This document shows, one piece after another, positions 1 to 7,380 of a DNA stretch of 64,000 bases; within the stretch, counting starts at the first letter, position 1, and each line of letters starts with the position of its first letter. The DNA lies in contig NZ_FYDO01000017.1 of NCBI RefSeq assembly GCF_900187615.1, positions 1-64,000 of the forward strand, read 5' to 3'. The position numbers and the translations under genes were made by a program. Under the pieces are notes generated by a model. The model worked only from the letters and a program-made list of their open reading frames with translations, had not been told where the DNA came from and ran no database searches. Source of the DNA: Pseudomonas sp. Irchel s3f7 (lineage in GTDB: Bacteria; Pseudomonadota; Gammaproteobacteria; Pseudomonadales; Pseudomonadaceae).

Positions 1-120
1 AAAGGGACCGAGGCGCTGGTGATACTTGCCAGAAAACTGGCTCGGGTACTGTTTGCCTTGATGAAAAACCAAAGTGAATACAAGCCTATTTCTATGTTTG
101 GGGGTTCCCCCCAAACATAG
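1..120 (+). CDS. IS110-family transposase, C-terminal fragment
   Basis: The window opens inside a frame that reads KGTEALVILARKLARVLFAL and ends at a TAG at 118-120. The KGT-ALV-IARKLAR-FALM pattern is the usual C-terminal end of IS110-family transposases (DEDD/serine type). Only 39 codons are visible, so it cannot be decided here whether the full element lies upstream or whether this is a remnant. The last ten codons and the stop lie inside an inverted repeat (91-121). The family assignment rests on this short tail alone. Confidence 0.6.
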   Translation, partial: KGTEALVILARKLARVLFALMKNQSEYKPISMFGGSPQT

Positions 121-121
121 A
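91..121. repeat. Inverted repeat spanning the transposase stop codon
   Basis: Arms TCTATGTTTGGGGG and CCCCCAAACATAGA are separated by three bases, giving a 14-bp stem. The transposase stop codon lies inside the right arm. There is no following T-run, so a plain rho-independent terminator is unlikely. It may be part of the element end or its insertion target. Confidence 0.6.
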
Positions 122-159
122 ATCTCCCACAGTGGTTTGTGGTGTTCAGAAATTCGGGA

Positions 160-1317
160 TTATCCCCGCCGATCCAACAGATTCACCACCACCCGATCCA
201 CCCATCCCCAGACCCTCTGCTTGACCCGCTTCCACAGCGGTCGACGCTGCCAGGCCTCCAGGCTGACTTCCTGGCTCAGGGCAAAGTCTCTTTCGAAACT
301 TGCCGTTACTGCACGAGTCAGCCCAGGGTCCAGCGCTTCGAGGTTGGCTTCGAGGTTGAAACGCAGATTCCAGTGATCAAAGTTGCACGACCCGATGCTC
401 ACCCAGTCGTCGACCAGCACCATTTTCAAGTGCAGGAAGCACGGCTGATATTCAAAGATCTGCACCCCGGCCTTGAGCAGTCGCGGGTAGTAGCGATGCC
501 CGGCGTAACGCACGGACGGGTGATCGGTGCGCGGCCCGGTCAGCAGCAGGCGCACATCGACGCCTCGAGCAGCAGCCCGGCGCAGTGAGCGACGGACTTT
601 CCAGGTCGGCAGAAAATACGGCGTGGCCAGCCAGATCCGGCGCTGGCCGCTGTTCAACGCGCGAATCAGCGATTGCAGAATATCGCGGTGCTGGCGGGCG
701 TCGGCGTAGGCCACACGGCCCATGCCCTCACCCAAGGACGGTAACCGTGGCAAGCGCGGCAAGCCAAAATGCGAGGCCGGTCGCCAGGCACGTCGATGGC
801 GGTTGGCAATCCACTGACGATCGAACAGCAGTTGCCAGTCGAGCACCAGCGGCCCGGTGATTTCCACCATCACTTCGTGCCACTCGCTAACATCTTCACC
901 TGGCGTCCAGAATTCATCGGTGGCGCCGGTGCCGCCCACGACGGCCAGACTCTGATCGACCAACAACAGCTTGCGGTGATCGCGATAGAAATTACCGACC
1001 CAACGCCGCCAGTTCAGGCGATTATAGAACCGCAACTCGACCCCGGCGGACGTCAGGCGCTGGCGTAAAGCCAGAGTGAAGGCAAGGCTGCCGTAGTCAT
1101 CGAACAGGCATCGCACCCGCACGCCGCGCTCGGCAGCCTGGACCAACGCCTGAACCATCGCTTCGGCGCAAGCGCCCGCCTCGACCAGGTACAACTCCAG
1201 CTCGACCTGTTCTTCGGCACGGGCAATCGCCACCAACATGCGCGGAAAAAACTGCGGGCCATCGATCAGTAGCTCGAAATGGTTGCCTTCACGCCAGGGA
1301 AAGATCGCGCCGGCCAT
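160..1317 (-). CDS. clsB: Cardiolipin synthase B-type phospholipase D family protein
   Basis: The 385-residue protein carries two HKD phosphatidyltransferase motifs: HRKLLLVD at residues 114-121 and HLKMVLVD at 296-303, with the GG/GS-x-N context expected after each (VVGGT, SIGSCNFD). Bacterial cardiolipin synthases of the ClsB/YbhO class have this two-motif layout and few or no membrane segments, and join phosphatidyl groups to form cardiolipin at the inner membrane. The ATG at 1317 is one base from the stop of the upstream yceI gene, so the two are translationally linked. The exact substrate (two phosphatidylglycerols, or PG plus PE) cannot be read from the sequence. Confidence 0.85.
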   Translation of the reverse strand: MAGAIFPWREGNHFELLIDGPQFFPRMLVAIARAEEQVELELYLVEAGACAEAMVQALVQAAERGVRVRCLFDDYGSLAFTLALRQRLTSAGVELRFYNRLNWRRWVGNFYRDHRKLLLVDQSLAVVGGTGATDEFWTPGEDVSEWHEVMVEITGPLVLDWQLLFDRQWIANRHRRAWRPASHFGLPRLPRLPSLGEGMGRVAYADARQHRDILQSLIRALNSGQRRIWLATPYFLPTWKVRRSLRRAAARGVDVRLLLTGPRTDHPSVRYAGHRYYPRLLKAGVQIFEYQPCFLHLKMVLVDDWVSIGSCNFDHWNLRFNLEANLEALDPGLTRAVTASFERDFALSQEVSLEAWQRRPLWKRVKQRVWGWVDRVVVNLLDRRG

Positions 1318-1318
1318 G

Positions 1319-1909
1319 TCAGCGCGCCGTGAAAATCAGCACCGCACCCACCGGTACCGACAGGCTGATTGCCGATAAACCGGCCAGTTTGCGCAAGGTT
1401 TCCAGACCCGGCGCCAGATCAAAATCTTCGGCATTGATGACCACCGGTTCAAGTGTCACCACTTGAAAACGTCGGTCATCGAGTCGGGTCGCCAACAACT
1501 GCGCGTCGTAGGTGTGCTGCTTGCCGTGCAGGTCGACGGTCAACGGCAGACGCAACTCCAGCTGCGCGCCGGGGGCGAGATCGTTGATCGGACGCAAATC
1601 GATCTGCGTGGTGATCAGTGCTTCGGGAAACTTGTCGATCTCGAACAGTTCTTTGCGCATGCGCTCATCGCGCAGCGGAATGCCGCTGTTGATCGAGTCC
1701 AGTTCGACTTCCACCCGCGCCAGCCCTTTGGGATCGACCTGACCGTGCAACACCAGAAAGCGCTGCACTTCAGAAACATTGGCGTTTTTGGTGCTGACAA
1801 ACGACAGCCGAGAGGACTCGCCGTCGAGGTACCAGTCGGCGCGGGCCGACAGCGTAGCGCCGGTCAACAGCAGGAAAGCGAGGGTTTTCAGGGTGAAACG
1901 CTTGAACAT
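1319..1909 (-). CDS. YceI family periplasmic protein
   Basis: The 196-residue product has an N-terminal signal peptide (basic MFKR, hydrophobic core, probable cut after SARA at residue 24) followed by DWYLDGESSRLSFVSTKN and a run of alternating beta-strand segments typical of the YceI lipocalin-like fold. YceI proteins bind long isoprenoid or fatty lipids in the periplasm. It is the first gene of a two-gene unit with the downstream cardiolipin synthase (one-base gap), which suggests an envelope-lipid role. The ligand is not known from sequence. Confidence 0.85.
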   Translation of the reverse strand: MFKRFTLKTLAFLLLTGATLSARADWYLDGESSRLSFVSTKNANVSEVQRFLVLHGQVDPKGLARVEVELDSINSGIPLRDERMRKELFEIDKFPEALITTQIDLRPINDLAPGAQLELRLPLTVDLHGKQHTYDAQLLATRLDDRRFQVVTLEPVVINAEDFDLAPGLETLRKLAGLSAISLSVPVGAVLIFTAR

Positions 1910-1991
1910 AAAAACTCGTGAGGGCAGATAAACCTGTGCTGAACCTTAACTGGCCCTCAGCGCATTGCAAGCCGTCTACGACACCAAACCC

Positions 1992-2031
1992 GCTTTTGTG
2001 GTGAGGGAGCTTGCTCCCTCACCACAAAAGC
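1992..2031. repeat. Perfect 19-bp hairpin, REP-type
   Basis: GCTTTTGTGGTGAGGGAGC is followed after two bases by its exact reverse complement. The GAGGGAGCTTGCTCCCTC core is a known type of Pseudomonas repeated extragenic palindrome. It lies between the yceI 5' end and the 3' end of the next gene, so it may also end transcription of that gene. Confidence 0.8.
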
Positions 2032-2051
2032 CCCCACCTGGACTTTCCGCT

Positions 2052-2375
2052 TCATTGTTGCAAGCGACAGCCCTGGCGTTCGCCGATCCATACTGCGCTG
2101 TTGCTTCGACCCATGCCGCTGACTGTTATTTGCTTGCTGGCAACATCATCGACGAAACCGCTGGTCGGCAGCCACTGTTTCACGTATCCGCGGCAGTACT
2201 CGGCATCGTTGTTCATCACATAACGGCACGAGCAATACTCCTTGGCGGTGTAGGCGCTGATGATGCCGGGGAACGCCCACAGCGCAACACGTTCGTGCCA
2301 GATCCAACCGAGCAAGGCCAGCAACAGGATCAGCAACAGTGAACTGATCGGTCGGCGTCGAAAAAAACCGCTCAT
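2052..2375 (-). CDS. Small membrane-anchored conserved protein of unknown function
   Basis: The 107-residue protein starts with three arginines and one hydrophobic helix (about residues 11-28, SSLLLILLLALLGWIW) and then a roughly 75-residue, probably periplasmic, domain with four cysteines (two in the CSCRYVM segment, then Cys61 and Cys103). The start ATG overlaps the TGA of the upstream serine-hydrolase gene by four bases, so the two are co-translated. I do not recognise a family with a defined activity. Similar Pseudomonas proteins are sometimes labelled amidase, but I see no amidase signature. Confidence 0.75.
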   Translation of the reverse strand: MSGFFRRRPISSLLLILLLALLGWIWHERVALWAFPGIISAYTAKEYCSCRYVMNNDAEYCRGYVKQWLPTSGFVDDVASKQITVSGMGRSNSAVWIGERQGCRLQQ

Positions 2376-3466
2376 GGCTGCACCTCGGCGGCGAAGGTTT
2401 TTAGCGCGAGCTTGAGCAATTCGTTATGTCGATAGCTACCGTCGCGGTCATCGCCGTAGCGCACGATCACCAGGTTTTCACTGGGGATCACGTACATCGC
2501 CTGCCCCCAATGGCCCAGCGCGGCGAAGGTGTCGGCCGGGGCATCAGGCCAGGGTTGGGCGGCCCCGTCGACTGCGCGATTGAGCCACCAGTGTCCGCCA
2601 GGCACGGCGGCGTCCTGATTCGCACGATAGTGGGCGAAGGGCTCGCGATTGAACGCGACCCAGTCTTTGGGCAGCAGTTGCCTATCACCCCAACGTCCAT
2701 CACGGGCCATCAACAGGCCGACTCGCGCCAGATCCCGCGCAGTGAGATAGGCATAAGAGGACGCGACGAACGTGCCGGTGGCATCGGTTTCCCACACGGC
2801 ACGGCGAATGCCCAGCGGTTCGAATAATGCAGCCCACGGATAGTCCGCATAGCGATTCGGCCCGACCATGGTTTTCAACGCGGCGGACAGCAGATTCGTG
2901 TCACCGCTGGAATAGCGAAATGCCTGGCCCGGTGCTGCGTAGCTGTCGTGATCGACAGTGAATGCGCCCATGTCTGCGCGGCCTCGGGTATAGAGCATGG
3001 CCACCACCGAGGATTTCAACGGTGCGTATTCGTAGTCTTCCTGCCAGTCGATGCCCGAGGCCCAGTGCAACAGGTCGGCCAAGGTCATGGTCGGGTATTT
3101 CTTCAGCGGGGGATAAAATTTTTGTACAGGATCCTGGAGCTTGAACAGCCCTTCGCCATAGGCCACACCCAGGACGGTTGCCATCAAGCTTTTACTGATG
3201 GACCAGGTCAGGTGTGGAGTCTCGGCGGTGGTCGGCCCGGCGTAGCGCTCGTAGATCAATTGGCCGTCGCGGATCACCAGCAAGGCATCGGTGCGGATGC
3301 CTTGGCGGGTGTTGTCGTTGCGGGGCGCGAAGGCGTATTGCTCCAGTGCCTGAAGTGCGGGTCCGGTCATGACCGGGCCGGACGGCCATTGCTCCGCGGG
3401 CCATTGTTCGGCGCGGGTGCCGAAGCTGAGCAACAGCAGGAAAATCAGGGGCAAGCCTTTCAACAT
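2372..3466 (-). CDS. Serine hydrolase of the class C beta-lactamase fold, exported
   Basis: The 364-residue protein has a signal peptide (LPLIFLLLLSFGTRA, cut near residue 19) and the penicilloyl-serine-hydrolase motifs: S89-I-S-K92 (nucleophile and general base) and Y186-S-S in the position of the YxN motif, in the sequence FRYSSGDTNLL. Such proteins are periplasmic or secreted esterases, D-peptidases or beta-lactamase relatives. The substrate cannot be assigned. The ATG at 3466 begins the unit and its stop overlaps the next gene. Confidence 0.8.
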   Translation of the reverse strand: MLKGLPLIFLLLLSFGTRAEQWPAEQWPSGPVMTGPALQALEQYAFAPRNDNTRQGIRTDALLVIRDGQLIYERYAGPTTAETPHLTWSISKSLMATVLGVAYGEGLFKLQDPVQKFYPPLKKYPTMTLADLLHWASGIDWQEDYEYAPLKSSVVAMLYTRGRADMGAFTVDHDSYAAPGQAFRYSSGDTNLLSAALKTMVGPNRYADYPWAALFEPLGIRRAVWETDATGTFVASSYAYLTARDLARVGLLMARDGRWGDRQLLPKDWVAFNREPFAHYRANQDAAVPGGHWWLNRAVDGAAQPWPDAPADTFAALGHWGQAMYVIPSENLVIVRYGDDRDGSYRHNELLKLALKTFAAEVQP

Positions 3467-3547
3467 GGCGGGGGCTCATGGGAAATAACCGGGTTAGCCT
3501 AGCCCAATTAAATGACACTCACGCGAGCCTTGCAGGAGCTGCAATTG

Positions 3548-4426
3548 TCAAAGGCCTGCCAGTGCCTTCACCAACCGTTTCCCCCGTGCCCCGGCAGCCA
3601 AATCCATCACGGCCTGATCCCTCTGCCACATTGCCGACCACTCTGGCGGTCCCTCCGCCAGCGCTTCATTGATGTCAGGCTTCAGAGCATCAAACTGCGC
3701 AAATAACCCGCCCAACAACACATGCCCGGCCGGACTGGTAGGCGGCTGTCGACTGACTTCCGCGCAGCCGGCGAGCAACGCCAGCAGGCGCAGTTGCAAG
3801 CCCTGAGACCAATCGCTGTCCTGTCCGACGCCATACAACCACGCCGTCATTGCGCTCAACACATAAACATCTTCCAGCGTTCGGAATGGTTTGACGTAGG
3901 CATCCCAGCCATCCCCCGCCAGCAATTCACACAAGGCGTTATCCAGAAACAAGCGGCCATGGCTGATGTCGGGCATCAACGGGATCGCTGGCAACTGCTC
4001 CACCCGCACACCGGGTTCTTCGCGATAGATCACCGCCAGGCTCAAACGCGGATCTTCGCCGGGCTCTTCACTGCGTGCCGCCACCAGCAACCAGTCGGCG
4101 GCGTCGCCAGCGGTGACGAAATCCTTGCGCCCGTTCAGGCGCAAACCGCTGAGCCGGGTCTGCATGTCCGCCGGGCGCAGGCTGCGCTGTTCGGTGGCAC
4201 ACAACGCGCCGAGGCTTGCGGGTGCACTCGGCCAGAGCATGCGCAACGCCGCCTGATAACCCACCAGAAACGCCAGCCCCGGCGTTGCCATCAAGCGTGC
4301 GCCCGACACCGCCAATTCAAATGGCGTGACGGTACCCAACTGCTGCAACAGAGTCGCGAAACCTTCGGCCAGATCAGGGTTGGCGGGCAGGCGCTCGCCA
4401 CGGTTCAACAGGGTTTGCCAGGGCAT
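3548..4426 (-). CDS. Acyl-CoA dehydrogenase-like protein
   Basis: Choosing the ATG at 4426 gives 292 residues and a good ribosome-binding site (AAGGAG, six bases before). Longer frames back to 4483 lack one. The middle region (LCATEQRSLRP, then LSGLRLNGRKDFVTAGDAADWLLVAAR) matches the flavin-binding beta-domain of acyl-CoA dehydrogenases (TE...L-G-K-FVT-G--ADWLLV-AR). The protein is about 90 residues shorter than typical members and the C-terminal helical bundle looks reduced, so catalytic activity is uncertain. It is transcribed away from olsBA. Confidence 0.7.
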   Translation of the reverse strand: MPWQTLLNRGERLPANPDLAEGFATLLQQLGTVTPFELAVSGARLMATPGLAFLVGYQAALRMLWPSAPASLGALCATEQRSLRPADMQTRLSGLRLNGRKDFVTAGDAADWLLVAARSEEPGEDPRLSLAVIYREEPGVRVEQLPAIPLMPDISHGRLFLDNALCELLAGDGWDAYVKPFRTLEDVYVLSAMTAWLYGVGQDSDWSQGLQLRLLALLAGCAEVSRQPPTSPAGHVLLGGLFAQFDALKPDINEALAEGPPEWSAMWQRDQAVMDLAAGARGKRLVKALAGL

Positions 4427-4581
4427 AAGAGGCTCCTTGTGGGCTGTCATATAAGCATCACCAAAGCTTAATGGCGATGACACCGGGGCTACATAGCCTG
4501 ACTTTGCACAACACGGCTAGACAAAGAAAGTCGATTTGCTGTAGCCCAAAGACGGGTGAGCAGCCCGAATGGAGATTCGCC

Positions 4582-5337
4582 ATGACTCAGATCGCCCGCA
4601 TCAGCGACACCGGCACCGAACGCCGACTGCAAGCCGAACGCCTGGTGGGCGCCGAGGCTTTGCAAGAAGCCCAGGCCTTGCGATTCAACGTGTTCAGCGG
4701 CGAATTCAACGCCAAGCTCAAAGGCGCGGAGCGGGGTCTGGACATGGATGACTACGACGTTCACTGCGCCCACATCGGTGTGCGTGACCTCAACACCGGT
4801 CGTCTGGTGGCGACCACCCGTTTGCTCGACCATACAGCCGCCAGCAGCCTGGGTAAATTCTACAGCGAAGAAGAATTCAGCCTGCACGGCCTGGTCCACT
4901 TGCAAGGCCCGATCCTGGAAATCGGCCGCACCTGCGTCGACCCGGCCTACCGCAACGGCGGCACCATCGCCGTGCTCTGGGGCGAGCTGGCCGAGGTCCT
5001 GAACCAGGGCGGCTACAGCTATTTGATGGGCTGCGCGAGCATTCCGATGCAGGACGGCGGCATTCAGGCCCACGCGATCATGCAGCGTCTGCGCGAGCGC
5101 TACCTGTGCACCGAACACCTGCGGGCGGAGCCGAAAAAACCGTTGCCGAGCCTCGACATTCCTTCGAACGTGATTGCCGAAATGCCACCGCTGCTCAAGG
5201 CCTACATGCGCCTGGGCGCGAAGATTTGCGGCGAGCCGTGCTGGGATGAAGATTTCCAGGTCGCCGACGTGTTCATCCTGCTCAAGCGCGACGAACTTTG
5301 CCCGCGCTATGCCAAACACTTCAAGGCGGCTGTGTGA
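4582..5337 (+). CDS. olsB: L-ornithine N(alpha)-acyltransferase (ornithine lipid synthesis, step 1)
   Basis: The 251-residue GNAT-type acyltransferase has the OlsB/hemolysin-like pattern: LRFNVFSGEFNAKL near the N terminus, then VATTRLLD and ILEIGRTCVDPAYRNGGTI with the acyl-carrier binding R/G loop. OlsB transfers a 3-hydroxyacyl chain from ACP to the alpha-amino group of ornithine, giving lyso-ornithine lipid. The ATG at 4582 follows GGAG by seven bases. Upstream codons in the same frame look non-coding. Its TGA overlaps the olsA ATG, so both steps are coupled. In pseudomonads ornithine lipids often rise under phosphate limitation. I did not find a clear Pho box here. Confidence 0.88.
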   Translation: MTQIARISDTGTERRLQAERLVGAEALQEAQALRFNVFSGEFNAKLKGAERGLDMDDYDVHCAHIGVRDLNTGRLVATTRLLDHTAASSLGKFYSEEEFSLHGLVHLQGPILEIGRTCVDPAYRNGGTIAVLWGELAEVLNQGGYSYLMGCASIPMQDGGIQAHAIMQRLRERYLCTEHLRAEPKKPLPSLDIPSNVIAEMPPLLKAYMRLGAKICGEPCWDEDFQVADVFILLKRDELCPRYAKHFKAAV

Positions 5338-6128
5338 TGAGCCGGCTGCGCATTTACGCGCGAATCGCACGAGTATTGCTGGTAGTGGCGCTAGGCCTGG
5401 GCATGGCCAGTGTGTTCGGGTTGTTCGAGCGCCTGGGCATGGCCCATTCGATGGAACGTCGTCAACGCTGGTCGCGATTTTTCATGGCACGCCTGAGCAA
5501 TGCCCTGCCCTTTGACGTGACGGTTCAGGGTGAACTGCCAAAGACACCGATGCTGTGGGTGAGCAATCACGTGTCCTGGACCGACATCCCGCTGCTGGGC
5601 ATGCTCACGCCCATGTCGTTCCTGTCCAAGGCCGAAGTGCGCACCTGGCCGGTGGCCGGTTGGTTGGCGGCCAAGGCTGGCAGCCTGTTCATCCGTCGCG
5701 GTTCGGGCGACAGCCAGTTGATCCGCAAACAGATGACCCGTCATCTGGAAACGGCGCATCCGCTGCTGATGTTTCCGGAAGGCACCACCACCGATGGCCG
5801 TTCACTTCGCACCTTCCACGGTCGCTTGTTGTCCGCGGCCATCGATTCCGAAGTGGCGATGCAACCGGTGGCGATTCGTTATGTGCGCAACGGCGAGCTC
5901 GATGCGCTGGCGCCGTTCATTGGTGACGATGATTTGCTGTCGCACCTGATGCGTCTGTTTGCCAATGATCGTGGCGGCGTGGAGATTCATCTGCTCAAGC
6001 CGATTGCCTGCGAAGGCCGGGAACGCGCGGCACTCGCGTTCGAGGCGCAGCAGGCGGTGCAGAAGGCGTTGTTTGGTGCTGTTGTTGAATCGCAACGAGC
6101 TCCCCTGCGCCCCGCGATTGCCGCGTAA
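5337..6128 (+). CDS. olsA: Lyso-ornithine lipid O-acyltransferase (PlsC family)
   Basis: The 263-residue protein has an N-terminal membrane segment (RVLLVVALGLGMASVFGLF) and the PlsC acyltransferase blocks: NHVSWTD (the H-x4-D catalytic pair), FIRRGSGDS and FPEGTTTDG. It acylates the 3-hydroxyl of lyso-ornithine lipid at the inner membrane. The start ATG shares one base with the olsB stop. Alone it could be called a 1-acyl-glycerol-3-phosphate acyltransferase. The coupling to olsB decides the assignment. Confidence 0.87.
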   Translation: MSRLRIYARIARVLLVVALGLGMASVFGLFERLGMAHSMERRQRWSRFFMARLSNALPFDVTVQGELPKTPMLWVSNHVSWTDIPLLGMLTPMSFLSKAEVRTWPVAGWLAAKAGSLFIRRGSGDSQLIRKQMTRHLETAHPLLMFPEGTTTDGRSLRTFHGRLLSAAIDSEVAMQPVAIRYVRNGELDALAPFIGDDDLLSHLMRLFANDRGGVEIHLLKPIACEGRERAALAFEAQQAVQKALFGAVVESQRAPLRPAIAA

Positions 6129-6140
6129 ACACATTCCCCC

Positions 6141-6230
6141 TGTAGGAGCGAGCCTGCTCGCGATAGCGGATTTACATTCAACGATGATGCTGAATGACAA
6201 ATCGAAATCGCGAGCAGGCTCGCTCCTACA
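6141..6230. repeat. REPIN (inverted REP pair)
   Basis: TGTAGGAGCGAGCCTGCTCG and its reverse complement stand about 40 bp apart in the gap between olsA and acpH, which converge. This is the GAGCGAGCCTGCTCGCGAT class of Pseudomonas REP. It probably also closes transcription from both sides. Confidence 0.9.
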
Positions 6231-6235
6231 GAGGT

Positions 6236-6814
6236 TCAGCGTGCTGGGTGGCTCTGCGCAAAATTCTGAAGCTGCGGATAGAACAACCGGAAGTCCTCGC
6301 TCAACGGCTCGTACAACCGCCGCAACTCCGGCATCGCCGCCGCCAACTCTTCCGGCCGGGTCAACCGCCGCGAAATCCCGCGCAACACCTGCTCCAGCAC
6401 CTCGAACTCCCGGTAAGAACCCAACCAGTCATCAGCCACCATATAAGGCGCGATGCGAGCCAGGCGCTCCGGGAGTTGCGGTTCAGTGGACAACACTCGG
6501 TAAACGTCCGAGGTGAACAACGCCAGCGGCCGCTCGGCATACAGCGTCCAGTCCCGCGCCAGGCAATGATCGAAAAACACGTCGAGGACGATCCCGGCAT
6601 ACCGCCGGCGCGTCAGGGAAAACCGTGACAACGCCGTATCCACCAGTGGATGGCGGTCAGTGAACACGTCGATGCTGCGATGCAACTGGATGGCCGCTTC
6701 GATCTCTGGATCGTACTGCCCTTGCAGCCTGCCTTTGACGAAATCGCCATACAGGCTGCCGAGCCATTGACCGGGACGCTGGCCACCGAGGTGAAGATGT
6801 GCGAGATAGTTCAT
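6236..6814 (-). CDS. acpH: Acyl-carrier-protein phosphodiesterase
   Basis: The 192-residue protein begins MNYLAHLHLGGQ and contains LGSLYGDFVKGRL, IQLHRSIDVFTDRHP, and GIVLDVFFDHCLARDW. These are the conserved Asp/His blocks of AcpH (an HD-like metal hydrolase), which removes 4'-phosphopantetheine from holo-ACP. Length and start agree with the family. It stands alone, convergent with olsA across a REPIN. Confidence 0.88.
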   Translation of the reverse strand: MNYLAHLHLGGQRPGQWLGSLYGDFVKGRLQGQYDPEIEAAIQLHRSIDVFTDRHPLVDTALSRFSLTRRRYAGIVLDVFFDHCLARDWTLYAERPLALFTSDVYRVLSTEPQLPERLARIAPYMVADDWLGSYREFEVLEQVLRGISRRLTRPEELAAAMPELRRLYEPLSEDFRLFYPQLQNFAQSHPAR

Positions 6815-6856
6815 GGGCGCAGCTTAGCACCGCGGCCTTGCCTTGTTACACTCAAC

Positions 6857-6960
6857 GTATCGTTATAACTCGATATACCGATTTTCTCAGTCATAAGAGC
6901 AAAATCATATTGGTATATCGCGAAATACCGATTTAAAGTTCGCTTCATCGCGATATAGCG
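6857..6960. promoter_or_regulatory. Repeated CGATATA/TATATCG-type sites upstream of the ArsR gene
   Basis: In the 170-bp gap before the ArsR-type gene there are several related palindromic half-sites: TATCG-N8-CGATA at 6858-6875, CGATATACCG at 6871-6880, GGTAT-N8-ATACC at 6912-6929 and TCGCGATATAGCG at 6948-6960. ArsR/SmtB proteins bind AT-rich imperfect palindromes at their own promoters, so autoregulation is likely. Which copies are real operators is inference. Confidence 0.5.
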
Positions 6961-6985
6961 TTTTACTGATCACGAGCCCACTGCC

Positions 6986-7288
6986 ATGAACCTAGACCTC
7001 GACGAAATAATAAAAGCCCTGGCGCACCCGGTACGGCGAGAAATCCTGCACTGGCTCAAAGACCCGACCGTCGAATTTCCCGACCAGTCCCACAGTAACG
7101 AGCACGGCGTTTGCGCCGGGCAGATCGATCAACGTTGCGGCTTGTCGCAATCCACGGTGTCCGCACACCTGGCGACCCTGCAACGCGCCGGCCTGATCAG
7201 CAGCCGAAAAGTCGGCCAGTGGCATTTTTTCAAGCGCAACGAGGAAACCATTCAGGAGTTCCTCCGCATCTTCAGCAACGAGCTCTGA
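6986..7288 (+). CDS. ArsR-family helix-turn-helix regulator
   Basis: The 100-residue protein is a single winged-helix domain: LAHPVRREILHWLKD (helix 1-2), then CGLSQSTVSAHLATLQRAGLI (recognition helix) and the wing SSRKVGQWHFFKRN. Two cysteines (VCAGQIDQRC) lie in the region where redox- or electrophile-sensing ArsR members place theirs. It stands before an MFS exporter and an enoate reductase on the same strand, which fits control of that pair. The inducer is unknown. Confidence 0.85.
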   Translation: MNLDLDEIIKALAHPVRREILHWLKDPTVEFPDQSHSNEHGVCAGQIDQRCGLSQSTVSAHLATLQRAGLISSRKVGQWHFFKRNEETIQEFLRIFSNEL

Positions 7289-7292
7289 CCCT

Positions 7293-7354
7293 GTGGGGGC
7301 GTTCTCAATTGGTTTTCACACAGCCCCGGGAAAGCCAATTGAGAACGCCCCCCA
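7293..7354. repeat. Long hairpin between the regulator and the exporter
   Basis: GTGGGGGCGTTCTCAATTGG (7293-7312) pairs with CCAATTGAGAACGCC followed by CCCCAC (7335-7354) with one bulged base, leaving a 22-base loop. It is not one of the window's recurring REP types and has no T-run. It ends 26 bases before the exporter ATG, where it could lower or regulate read-through. Confidence 0.8.
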
Positions 7355-7380
7355 CGTCAGCCAGCCATAAGGAATTAGAC

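Noticed and set aside
6141..6230. CRISPR-like repeat or attenuator
   Set aside because: Single inverted pair with REP sequence that recurs across the window between unrelated genes. No array of spaced direct repeats.
7111..7380. N-terminal extension of the MFS gene into the ArsR gene
   Set aside because: The extension is the ArsR sequence in another frame and runs through a hairpin. The ATG at 7381 has a good ribosome-binding site.
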